From an uncultured Collinsella sp. (lineage in GTDB: Bacteria; Actinomycetota; Coriobacteriia; Coriobacteriales; Coriobacteriaceae): DNA of 64,000 nt. The number at the start of each line of letters is the position of its first letter. Positions within the stretch are counted from its first letter, which is position 1. Where the stretch lies: the NCBI GenBank assembly GCA_900549715.1, contig URPK01000001.1, positions 62,001 to 126,000 of the forward strand. Reading direction: 5' to 3'. The position numbers were made by a program, and so were the translations under genes. Positions 36,510 to 45,302 of this stretch are shown piece after piece. The notes below the pieces were generated by a model. The model worked only from the letters and a program-made list of their open reading frames with translations. It made no database searches and was not told where the DNA came from.

Positions 36510-37231
36510 CAGCGTCTCCCGCCCTCGAACCGCACCGCAAAGTAGGCGTCTTGGAATCCCTGCTTGCAGCTGCGCGCGAGCGGTATGCACGCACCCGAGC
36601 GCATGACGATTTCCGTGCGATTGAAGTGGTCGATGTTGCGCAGATTGACCTGGTAGCTGCGGTGGCACTTAAAGAAGGTCGCGTTTTGGGCCAGTCGGTC
36701 CTCGATGCTGCGGAACGGCTCGAGCGCCTCGATATCGCGGCCATCGCGCAGGTGGAAGATCACGTGCTTGTTGCGAGCCTCGGCATATTCGATATCGGAT
36801 AGGCGCAGGGCATGGTAGCCAAAGGACGTTTTGATGACGAGCTCGTCGGTCGCTGCCGGACGCAGGCTCGACAGCTCGTCGAGCAGTTGCGCCAAGCGCT
36901 CGTAGGTCACGGGTTTGAGCAAGTAGTCGAAGGCGCGGACCTCGTAGGACTCAAGCGCGAATTCGGGCGATGAGGTCAGAAACACCAAGCGTACGGCGGT
37001 ATCGGATTGGCGCAGCTCGCGGGCGGTGTCCATGCCGTTGACGAGCGGCATGATCATGTCGAGCATGATAATGTCGGCGCGCGATGCGGCATGGCGTGCC
37101 AGCAGGTCCTCGCCGCGCGTAACGAGCGCAACATCGACCGCCGTACCCGTCTCGGCCGACCAGCGGTTGATCATGCGGTGCAGGTTATCTAGAAAGGCGA
37201 CGTCGTCGTCGCAGGCGATGATTTTGAGCAT
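36509..37231 (-). CDS. LytTR-type response regulator
   Basis: A 240-residue regulator. The start at 37231 is MLKIIACDDDVAFLDNL; the RBS (GGGGGCCCAAT) is modest. The receiver domain has the acidic DDD and the phosphoacceptor Asp in DIIMLDMIMP. The LytTR DNA-binding domain begins about residue 145 (LVIKTSFGYHALRLSDIEY) with FFKCHRSYQVNLRNI typical. It forms an operon with the kinase. The divergent gene at 37475 codes for a giant surface protein, a usual kind of LytTR target. Confidence 0.9.
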   Translation of the reverse strand: MLKIIACDDDVAFLDNLHRMINRWSAETGTAVDVALVTRGEDLLARHAASRADIIMLDMIMPLVNGMDTARELRQSDTAVRLVFLTSSPEFALESYEVRAFDYLLKPVTYERLAQLLDELSSLRPAATDELVIKTSFGYHALRLSDIEYAEARNKHVIFHLRDGRDIEALEPFRSIEDRLAQNATFFKCHRSYQVNLRNIDHFNRTEIVMRSGACIPLARSCKQGFQDAYFAVRFEGGRR

Positions 37232-37474
37232 ATTGGGCCCCCTTAGTACCTCGATTTTGCCACATCGTGCACGCGCCGCCCGCGGGGGTGCGTTCCATTT
37301 GCGCCCCACGGCACGCAACTCGCGCCGAGCGGCAGGGTGTCAAAACATGCGGTTGCACAATACCAGGTGGATATATATGTCAATTTGAGCTGACGGCTGG
37401 CGAGGGAGCATGCCGGCCGCCAGCGCCAAGCGATATCGGACATCGCGAAAGCATAGGGGTAAGGGAGCTGAACG

Positions 37475-40400
37475 ATGAAGGGGAAGAAGATGGGGATGCG
37501 CGCTGTGCTGACGCGCCTGCTGGGTATCGCAACCGTGGCATGCGCGCTCGTGGCGACGCCGGCGGTGGCAAGCGCCGAGACGCAGGTCATGCCCGACGGG
37601 GTGAAGGCGGAGGTGCTGCCGCTTACGCAGGCCAACAACGAACCCGTCCAAATCACCGAGCCGGGCAGTTACGTACTTAAGACGGCTGAGGGTGAGGTCA
37701 CGCCATCTTCGGGTTACACCATCGACGCGCCGGATGCGTCTCGGATTAATCCTGTGAGGATCTACATCGATGGCACGGTCTACGTGAACGATAAGACTAA
37801 CTGGCGGGTTGAGCAAACTCGATGGCTGTTCAACATCAAACAGGGTAGCAATATCGAGTTCATCGGCGTCAACAATCCGTGCGTCAGCTTCCATAGAAAC
37901 CAAAAGCAATTTGAGTCCGTAAGCGGCTTTTTGACCGACCGCTATTACAGCGGTGGCTACAAAAAGGCATCGGGCGACATCTCGGTTGGCCTGGGGGTTG
38001 GCGACGGCTCGCAGAATTTCATTCTCTCGTATGGCAGCAAGTACGAGCAAAAGGTACCTGCGATTTCCCTGGGCAATACCAAGGGAAAGCTGTCTGCAAA
38101 TTTCAGTAAGCTGATGATTAGGGACTATGCTGGCAAGTCGCACAACTCTTTGGGCGAGGTTTCCCCATACAGTATTCTTGAATATGCTGTGCCGGTCCGC
38201 CTGTTCCGTAGCAGCTTCTCCGATGACGGCAAGGGGAATATTAATAAGCTCAACGCTACGTTTACTGACCGTGCGTTCTGGAATACGTCTGGCGACTACA
38301 ACGGTGCAGTTTCAATTGTGGGCAATCCCCGTGGTGGCGTGAATTCGGACGTCGCTTCGAGGCTGACTGCGACGTTCGAGAACTGCCGGTTTGGTTCCGA
38401 TGCCGACAGCGGCATTTGGCAGACCAATAATAAATATCCGACGGTCGAAGAGACCACTGAGTTTGCACAGGTTCAGGAGACTGGAAAGTGCGCCGTTGCA
38501 GGCGTGATGGGCGTCACCAACGCTACGGTCAACCTCAACAGCTGCACGATGAGCAACTTCCACAGCACGCGTTCGAGCTCGGCCGACAACACTTTGACAG
38601 TCGATGCCCTTAATGTTGCACGAAGCGCTCGCTGCAACATAAACGGTGGCACGATTGAACGCTATGGCGCACGCGGCAATACGTGCGTGGTATACGCCGC
38701 TGGAACCCTTACCCTCAACGGATCGCCGGAAATCGCGAGCTACTGGAAGAACAGTCACGCCGGCGATACTAATTATGGCGACAAGTACACTGAAGCTGAT
38801 AAAGCTACGGGAACCGCCAAGAGCTTGTATGTCCCGAAGAAAAAGAGTGTCGATGCCAACGCCCCGGCGCTGAATATCGCGTCTGACTTCTCCGTACGCG
38901 GAGGCTTTGGAGACAATGTTTGGATCTCGATTGAGGAGACTGCGGACAGTAATGGCGTAAAGTCGCGTGTCCTTGGCACCTGCGAATCCAACAAGATCGA
39001 AGGCGTTGTGCCAGACGGCTCGTCCGAGAACGACGACAACTCCGACAAGTACGAGGTCGTGAACCTTAACGGCGACCTCACCTTCCGCGAGACCATCCAC
39101 CAGCACAAGTGGAACGTCGAAGCCGACGGTTTGGGCGTTCGCGCATCGTGCGTGGGCCCGTTCCGCAACAGCGAGTGCGAATATGGCAAGGGCGAGAACG
39201 GCGAGCCCAAAAAGTACCTGACGGCCACGTACAAGCTCTCCATGTCCAAGGCAACGAGCTCTCAGAGCACTGAGCTTGTCTATGACGGCTGTCCGGTCAA
39301 GATTGCTTTGAATAAGGACGGCGCGTGGAATCTGGAGCAGATGGGCGTAACGGCTAGCGATGAATTCGCGTGGTATCAGTGCAAGTCTCAGGCGGACGCC
39401 GAGGCATATAAAAACGGCACCAAGCTCAAGGATGCTCCGGCGGACGCTGGCTACTACTATGTCGTTACGAGCTTTAAGACCGCCTCTGGCCAGACGCTTG
39501 AGGGCAAGAAGGCCTTTGAGATTTCTCCGCGTCGCCTGGTTAGGAATAAAAACTACAAGTTCACCCTTAAAGACGGCGGCAAGGGCGCGGGCAAGTATGC
39601 CTATGACGGCAAGGAGCATCAGCCCGTCGTTGAAAGTGCAAAGTTCAAGAACGGTGCCGGCGAGTGGGTCGATCTCGTTGAGGGCAAGGATTACGAGCTC
39701 AGCGCTCGAAGTGAATCCGGACTGAAGCAGACCGAGCCAGGGCAATACGAGTGCATTGTCATCGGTAAGGGCAACTTCACGACCGATGGAGGCACCACAA
39801 GTGTTCTGACGCTCAAATGGGAAATCGTTGACGTTTCGCGCTTTGACCTCGAGGTCGCTGGCTTCGATGGTACCTATGATGGCGACGAGCACGGCATTAC
39901 GGTCAACGTTAAGAATGACCCCGTTCCGGCGGATATGAAGATTGAGTACCGTGAAGACGGCGGTGATTGGACGACGGACAAGCCGACCTATCGCAATGCG
40001 GCCGAGTACACGACCAATTATCGCGTGACGGCCTCTGACTACCTGACCGTTACGGGTAAAGCGACCGTGAAGATTACCAAGGCCGACCAGGAGGCGCCGG
40101 CTGGGCTCGTGGGCAATAATTGGAATACGTGCAGCAGCAAGGACGGTTCCATCTCGGGCGTGACCAAGAAAATGGAATACCGTCGCGGGTCGAGCGGGAG
40201 CTATCAGAAGATAACGTCTGACGGTAAGCTGACCGGTCTTGCGAAGTCGGGAACGTATTACGTCCGCTTTGCCGAGGATAACAACCACAATGCGTCTGCC
40301 GATGCCGAGGTCAAGATCGAGCCGGGACCCCATGCTGTTGCCGACAATGCGGCTTGGAAGCCGAATGGCGAAGGTAGCCACGTTAAGGTCTGCAAGTATT

Positions 40401-43400
40401 GCAAGAAGACTCAGGAGCGCCAGTCCTGCAGGTGGAAATATGAGATCGTTACGCCCGCCACGCCTGAGGCCGATGGCGTTCGTCAAAAGGTCTGCAGGGT
40501 CTGCAACGGCAAATGGGATGAAGAGCCCTATACCTATGTGGACACCTATAAGCCCGTTATTTATGACTTGCAGGATGGCGATGCCTACTGCGAGAGCGTT
40601 TCGTTTGACGTGTTCGATGACCGCGACGAGACGGTGACGGTCACTGACAACGGTAAGGAGCTTGAGGATGGCAAGGACGGTAGGTATACGGCCAAGGCCG
40701 CCGAGGGCGATGCTGGCGCCGAGCATGTAATTGTGGCTACGGATGCCGCCGGCAATTCGGAGACCTTCACAATTAAGATGTACGCCGAGCATGCGTATAA
40801 ATGGACGATTGACAAGCAGCCGACGATTACCGAGACCGGCTCCAAACATGGAACGTGCTCCGTGTGCGGCCATGAGTCGGGCACGGTAGAGGTCCCGGCC
40901 CTGGCTGTTAAGGGTTACTCTGGCAAATATGACGGCAAGGATCACTCTGTCGACGCCTCGGCCCTGCCCGAGGGCGCCATCGTTGAGTACAAGGCTGCTG
41001 ACGGCGGCTGGACGAGCGTTGCGCCCAGCATTAAGGACGCCGGCAGTGTGACGGTCGACTATCGCGTCACGATTGATGGCGCGGCGGTCGACGGCGCCAA
41101 GGTCAAGGCTGGCACCTACACGGCGAAAATCACCGAGCTGACGGGCGATGACGCGGGTAACTACAAACTTCCCGCCGATGGCCTGACGTGCGAGTTCTCC
41201 ATCAAGAAGGCGCCCCAGGGCGCGCCGAAGGTCCAGGCCACGGCCGAGACTGTGAGTGGCAAGTCCGACGGTAAGATCACGGGCGTCGACGCGAAGATGG
41301 AGTGGCGCGCCAAGGACTCTGGCGAGTATCAGGGCGTGCCCGATGGCGTGACTGAGATTACGGATTGTGCTGTCGGCACGTACGAGGTGCGTTACCGCGC
41401 CGATAGCGACCATGACGCCTCCACCGCCACCGAGGTTACCGTTAATGCCGGCGGCAAGCTCGTCGTGACGCTGCCTGCCAAGCAGGTCGGCTATACGATC
41501 ACGGCGAACCCGGACGAGCTTGACTGGCACGGATCAACCACCCTCACTGTCAGTATTGAGAGCGGCTACTTTACTGACAACGATTCTTACGCCGTCAAGG
41601 TCAACAATGCCGTTGTGACGCCCGACGCGCGTGGAGAGTTCACCGTTCAGAACGCCGAGAGCGACCTCGTCGTCACCGTCGAGGGCGTGCGTAAGCACGA
41701 GGCTGTGAGCGATGAGTGGCTCTCCGACGACGATACGCATTGGCATCAGTGCGCCTGTGGTGGCAAGATCGACGAGGCCGAGCACGACTTTGAGTGGGTC
41801 GTCGTCAAGGCCCCCACGGCAACCGAGAAGGGCTCCAAGCAACAGAAGTGCAAGGTCTGCGGTCACAAGCTTGCCGAGGTCAAGATTCCGGCTGCTGCCA
41901 TCGTCGGCTACTCTGGTGAGTACGACGGCGACTATCACACGGTTGATGCGACGAGTCTTCCCGAGGGTGCGACGGCTCAGTACAGCACCGACGGCGAGAA
42001 CTGGTCCCCCAAGGCCCCCGAGATCCGCGACGTCGGCAAACTGACCGTCGCCTACAAGGTGACGATTGACGGTGCGACCGCCGAGGGCAAGGTTGGGCTC
42101 GAGGTCAAGCCGTGCGCGATTACGGTCACCGCCCAGGACGCTTCTAAGACCTACGGCGAGGCTGACCCCGTGTTTACGTGGGCGATCACCTCCGGCAAGC
42201 TTGTCGAGGGCGAGAGCCTCCAGAGCATTGAAATCGAGCGCGAAGGCGACGACAGTGTGCGTGAGGGCGGCTATACCCTGCACCTGATGCAGGACAAGGA
42301 CGCCAACCCCAACTACAACATCACGTTCGTCGATGGCGTGCTCACTATCAAGCAGCGCCTGCTCGCCGTGACGTGGGGTACCAGCGAGTTTGTCTACGAC
42401 GGCAGGGAGCACTGCCCCGAGGCAACGCTCGCCAACGTCGTCGACGATGATGACCTTGGTGCGACCGTCGAAGGCTCCCAGACCGAGGTCGGCGCTTCTT
42501 ACATGGCAACCCTCACCGCGCTGACGGGCAAGGCAGCGGGCAACTACGCACTGCCGACCGATGGCCTGACGTGCAAGTTCTCCATCAAGAACGCCGCGCA
42601 GGGCGCGCCGGTGGTCCAGGCCGAGGCCGAGACCGTGAGCGGCAAGCGTGACGGCAAGATCGTGGGCGTTAACGCGACGATGGAGTGGCGCGCCAAGGAT
42701 GCCGCCGAGTATCAGGCCGTGGACGAGGGCGTGACCGAGCTCAATGAACTCGCCGCCGGCACGTATGAGGTGCGCTACCAGGCCAAGGCCAACTACGACG
42801 CCTCTTCCGCCACCGAGGTTACCGTGGCGGCCGGTCCCAAGCTGGTCGTGACACTGCCGAGCAATCAGGTGGGCTATGCGCTCACCTCGACGGCAACCGA
42901 GCTTGATTGGCATGGGACCGCAACGCTCACCATGAGCATCGACAGCGCGTACTTTGCGGGCAAGGGCTACGCCGTCAAGGTCGACGGTAAGGCCATCGAG
43001 CTCTCCGACAAGGGCACCTATGAGCTCAAGGATGTCGAGGGCGACGTGAATGTGACGGTCGAGGGTGTCCTCAAGCACGAGCCCGACGGCTCTGGCTGGG
43101 CGCACGACGCTAAGAATCATTGGCATGTCTGCCGCTGCGGTGAGGTCATCGACAAGGCGGAGCACACCTTTGAGTGGGTCGTCGACAAGCCGGCGACGGT
43201 CGAGGCCAAGGGCAAGAAGCATCAGGAGTGCGCCGTCTGCCGCGAGAAGGGCAAGACCGAGGAGATCGCGATTCTGAAGCCCGAGATCACCGACGGAAAG
43301 GGCCAGACGATGGTGGTCGAGGCCGCCAAGGACCTGACTTTCCGCTCGAGCGCGCCGCTCGAGTTCTTCCAGAAGGTGCTGGTTGACGATAAGGAGGTCG

Positions 43401-43735
43401 CGGCCGAGAACTACGAGCTCACCAAGGGCTCTACGATCGTGACGCTCAAGGCGAGCTTCCTGAATACGCTCGGCGTAGGTGAGCATAAGCTGAGCGTGGT
43501 TTCGAGCACGGGCACGGCCGAGACGACCTTTACGGTCGCCGAGGCTGCCAAGCCCGCTCCTGGCCAGACCACCACTACCACCACCACTACGACTGCGACA
43601 TCCAAGCCTAAGAAGAAGGACGGCAAGTCCGCCCTGCCTGCGTCCGGCGATAGCGCGTACGTTATGGCTGGCGCCGTGCTTGCTGCCGGCGTAGCGGCTC
43701 TGCTGTTGGCTTTGGTCGTGAAGCGTCGCTCCTAG
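37475..43735 (+). CDS. Giant cell-wall-anchored surface protein (LPASG)
   Basis: A 2086-residue surface protein. The signal peptide ends VASA before ETQVMPDG (about residue 36). The N-terminal 500 residues are rich in Ser, Thr and Asn and may form a beta-helix. After that come beta-sandwich modules of MBG/Ig type, with YSGKYDGKDHSVDA and YSGEYDGDYHTVDA. Two long stretches repeat (about 41190-41740 and 42570-43140). Four short CxxC-type motifs (CKYCKK, CSVCGH, CKVCGH, CAVCRE) lie between them. The C-terminus has a Thr-rich spacer, LPASG (from residue 2054), a membrane helix and KRRS: a sortase signal with Ser in place of Thr. It probably binds host or food surfaces (inference). Confidence 0.9.
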   Translation: MKGKKMGMRAVLTRLLGIATVACALVATPAVASAETQVMPDGVKAEVLPLTQANNEPVQITEPGSYVLKTAEGEVTPSSGYTIDAPDASRINPVRIYIDGTVYVNDKTNWRVEQTRWLFNIKQGSNIEFIGVNNPCVSFHRNQKQFESVSGFLTDRYYSGGYKKASGDISVGLGVGDGSQNFILSYGSKYEQKVPAISLGNTKGKLSANFSKLMIRDYAGKSHNSLGEVSPYSILEYAVPVRLFRSSFSDDGKGNINKLNATFTDRAFWNTSGDYNGAVSIVGNPRGGVNSDVASRLTATFENCRFGSDADSGIWQTNNKYPTVEETTEFAQVQETGKCAVAGVMGVTNATVNLNSCTMSNFHSTRSSSADNTLTVDALNVARSARCNINGGTIERYGARGNTCVVYAAGTLTLNGSPEIASYWKNSHAGDTNYGDKYTEADKATGTAKSLYVPKKKSVDANAPALNIASDFSVRGGFGDNVWISIEETADSNGVKSRVLGTCESNKIEGVVPDGSSENDDNSDKYEVVNLNGDLTFRETIHQHKWNVEADGLGVRASCVGPFRNSECEYGKGENGEPKKYLTATYKLSMSKATSSQSTELVYDGCPVKIALNKDGAWNLEQMGVTASDEFAWYQCKSQADAEAYKNGTKLKDAPADAGYYYVVTSFKTASGQTLEGKKAFEISPRRLVRNKNYKFTLKDGGKGAGKYAYDGKEHQPVVESAKFKNGAGEWVDLVEGKDYELSARSESGLKQTEPGQYECIVIGKGNFTTDGGTTSVLTLKWEIVDVSRFDLEVAGFDGTYDGDEHGITVNVKNDPVPADMKIEYREDGGDWTTDKPTYRNAAEYTTNYRVTASDYLTVTGKATVKITKADQEAPAGLVGNNWNTCSSKDGSISGVTKKMEYRRGSSGSYQKITSDGKLTGLAKSGTYYVRFAEDNNHNASADAEVKIEPGPHAVADNAAWKPNGEGSHVKVCKYCKKTQERQSCRWKYEIVTPATPEADGVRQKVCRVCNGKWDEEPYTYVDTYKPVIYDLQDGDAYCESVSFDVFDDRDETVTVTDNGKELEDGKDGRYTAKAAEGDAGAEHVIVATDAAGNSETFTIKMYAEHAYKWTIDKQPTITETGSKHGTCSVCGHESGTVEVPALAVKGYSGKYDGKDHSVDASALPEGAIVEYKAADGGWTSVAPSIKDAGSVTVDYRVTIDGAAVDGAKVKAGTYTAKITELTGDDAGNYKLPADGLTCEFSIKKAPQGAPKVQATAETVSGKSDGKITGVDAKMEWRAKDSGEYQGVPDGVTEITDCAVGTYEVRYRADSDHDASTATEVTVNAGGKLVVTLPAKQVGYTITANPDELDWHGSTTLTVSIESGYFTDNDSYAVKVNNAVVTPDARGEFTVQNAESDLVVTVEGVRKHEAVSDEWLSDDDTHWHQCACGGKIDEAEHDFEWVVVKAPTATEKGSKQQKCKVCGHKLAEVKIPAAAIVGYSGEYDGDYHTVDATSLPEGATAQYSTDGENWSPKAPEIRDVGKLTVAYKVTIDGATAEGKVGLEVKPCAITVTAQDASKTYGEADPVFTWAITSGKLVEGESLQSIEIEREGDDSVREGGYTLHLMQDKDANPNYNITFVDGVLTIKQRLLAVTWGTSEFVYDGREHCPEATLANVVDDDDLGATVEGSQTEVGASYMATLTALTGKAAGNYALPTDGLTCKFSIKNAAQGAPVVQAEAETVSGKRDGKIVGVNATMEWRAKDAAEYQAVDEGVTELNELAAGTYEVRYQAKANYDASSATEVTVAAGPKLVVTLPSNQVGYALTSTATELDWHGTATLTMSIDSAYFAGKGYAVKVDGKAIELSDKGTYELKDVEGDVNVTVEGVLKHEPDGSGWAHDAKNHWHVCRCGEVIDKAEHTFEWVVDKPATVEAKGKKHQECAVCREKGKTEEIAILKPEITDGKGQTMVVEAAKDLTFRSSAPLEFFQKVLVDDKEVAAENYELTKGSTIVTLKASFLNTLGVGEHKLSVVSSTGTAETTFTVAEAAKPAPGQTTTTTTTTTATSKPKKKDGKSALPASGDSAYVMAGAVLAAGVAALLLALVVKRRS

Positions 43736-43752
43736 TCGCGCGACAGCTCCCG

Positions 43753-43785
43753 ACGGGCCCGGATCTCGCCATCCGGGCCCGTTTT
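43753..43785 (+). terminator. Terminator of the surface-protein gene
   Basis: ACGGGCCCGGAT (43753-43764) pairs perfectly with ATCCGGGCCCGT (43771-43782), followed by TTTT. It starts 18 bases past the stop. Confidence 0.9.
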
Positions 43786-43805
43786 CCAGGGCCACCTGGA
43801 AGCCG

Positions 43806-44014
43806 GTGGGCAAAAAAGTCCAAATATGAGTACTGTCACCATATTAGTAGCAGCCAAATGGCCCCAAAATTCCGTTCGTTGGGCCAAAACAGCATTGATT
43901 TTCGTCCGACAGTGCCATGAATGTGCCTCAAATAAGGCGATTCTGACGTATTGGACCGAAAAATCGCTGCCATCAATTTGGTAACAGTACTCATATTTGC
44001 CACTTTTTGCCCAC
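43806..44014. mobile_element. MITE-like element with 36-bp terminal inverted repeats
   Basis: The left end (43806-43841) and right end (43979-44014) are inverted repeats of 36 bases with few differences, sharing AAATATGAGTACTGT. The inside (about 137 bases) is AT-rich and has no open frame. The build is that of a miniature inverted-repeat element. No target duplication was recognised, and no transposase lies in the window. Confidence 0.6.
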
Positions 44015-44048
44015 TGCCCCTTGGTCCAGGACAATGCGGGCCGCTCGA

Positions 44049-44115
44049 ATCTTGGGGCGGGTCCATTTTCGACTATCCTCAGCTTGCCAGTTCGAAAATG
44101 GACCCGCCCCAAGAT
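44049..44115. repeat. 24-bp perfect inverted repeat upstream of nadA
   Basis: Arms 44049-44072 and 44092-44115 match perfectly, with core CTTGGGGCGGGTCCATTTTC. A third piece of the unit (CCCCAAGATTC) recurs near 44190. It may be a terminator-like or recombination repeat. Confidence 0.8.
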
Positions 44116-44135
44116 TGAATCTTTATTCCAACTTT

Positions 44136-44179
44136 ACACCTGGCTTTACAGCTGTCTTGTCAGCTGTAAAGCCAGGTGT
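44136..44179. promoter_or_regulatory. Candidate NiaR operator upstream of nadA
   Basis: ACACCTGGCTTTACAGCTG (44136-44154) pairs perfectly with its complement (44161-44179). It lies 42 bases before the nadA start, and the niaR gene ends the same operon. NiaR represses nad genes when nicotinate is present, so a palindrome here is a sensible operator. I recall ACACCTG-like sites for this family but cannot check it. Confidence 0.5.
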
Positions 44180-44220
44180 CATACTAAAGCCCCAAGATTC
44201 GCCAAAAGAGAGGGGCCTTG

Positions 44221-45246
44221 ATGGCGCAGAGCGCGAACATGGATGCGTCGGAGCTTGCACGCGATATCGCGGCCGGCCTGGCATCGGCAACGACGGCAAC
44301 GGAGCGCGCGGCATTGGTGCCCGCAGAGCTCGTCGAGGCCATTCGGCAACTTAAAACCCAACGCGACGCGGTGATCCTGGCGCACTATTACGTGGCGCCC
44401 GAGGTCCAGGCTGTGGCCGATTACGTCGGCGACAGCTTCTACCTGGCAAAGCTTGCCAAGAGCCTGCCGCAGCAGACCATCGTGCTGTGCGGCGTGGAGT
44501 TTATGGGCGAGAGCGCCAAGCTGCTCAATCCCACCAAGACGGTGCTGTTGCCCGAGCCAGGCGCGGACTGTCCCATGGCGCACATGGTCAAGCGCGAGAC
44601 GGTCGATGCGGCGCGCGCCGAGTACGGCGACGACCTGGCTGTCGTCTGCTACGTCAACTCGACGGTCGAAATCAAGAGCTGGAGTGACGTGTGCGTTACC
44701 AGCTCTAACGCCGTCAAGATCGTCTCCGAGCTGCCACAGCAGCACATCTTGTTCATTCCCGACCAGAACCTGGGCCGCTTTGTGGCCGAGCAGGTGCCCC
44801 AAAAGCACGTCATCCTCAACAACGGCTACTGCCCGCGTCATCACATCATTACCGTCGAGCAGATCGTCGACGCGCAGGAGGCCCACCCCGACGCGCTCGT
44901 GCTGGCGCACCCCGAGTGCAAGGCCGACGTCCTGGCCGAGGCCGACTACATCGGCTCTACTGCCGGCATCATCAAATATGCCGAGGAGTCGGACGCCAGC
45001 GAGTTCATCATCGTGACGGTCCGTGGCGTGCTCTACGAACTCGAGCGCCGCTGCCAGGGCACCGGCAAGAAGTTCTACTTCCCTGCGGTGCAGCCCACTT
45101 GCGTCAACATGGATCTCATCACGCTCGAAAAGCTCGTGCACTGCCTGGAGACGGGCGAGAGCGAGGTGCAGATTGGCGTGTCGGACGAGGCCGCCGATCA
45201 GGCCAAGCTCACGCTCGACCGCATGCTCGAGTACGCGGCGCGCTAA
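44221..45246 (+). CDS. nadA: Quinolinate synthase NadA
   Basis: A 341-residue 4Fe-4S enzyme: it condenses iminoaspartate with dihydroxyacetone phosphate to give quinolinate. The start is ATG 44221 (MAQSANMDASELARDI); a TTG one codon upstream is possible. The three cluster cysteines lie in VLCGVEFMGE (Cys90), NNGYCPRHH and VQPTCVNM. ILAHYYVAPEVQAVADYVGD is the family hallmark. It is the first gene of nadA-nadB-nadC-niaR. An imperfect hairpin sits between it and nadB. Confidence 0.95.
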   Translation: MAQSANMDASELARDIAAGLASATTATERAALVPAELVEAIRQLKTQRDAVILAHYYVAPEVQAVADYVGDSFYLAKLAKSLPQQTIVLCGVEFMGESAKLLNPTKTVLLPEPGADCPMAHMVKRETVDAARAEYGDDLAVVCYVNSTVEIKSWSDVCVTSSNAVKIVSELPQQHILFIPDQNLGRFVAEQVPQKHVILNNGYCPRHHIITVEQIVDAQEAHPDALVLAHPECKADVLAEADYIGSTAGIIKYAEESDASEFIIVTVRGVLYELERRCQGTGKKFYFPAVQPTCVNMDLITLEKLVHCLETGESEVQIGVSDEAADQAKLTLDRMLEYAAR

Positions 45247-45302
45247 GCCAATGTGACATGAGGGACCATTCCTTATGCCACATTACAAGGGAGAGGATTC
45301 CT

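Noticed and set aside
38312..43813. Long minus-strand frames of 1072 and 759 codons opposite the surface-protein gene
   Set aside because: They are shadows of biased codon use in the plus-strand gene, which has a signal peptide, repeats and a sortase anchor.
43806..44014. A degraded insertion sequence with transposase
   Set aside because: No frame longer than a few dozen codons and no transposase motif inside the inverted repeats.
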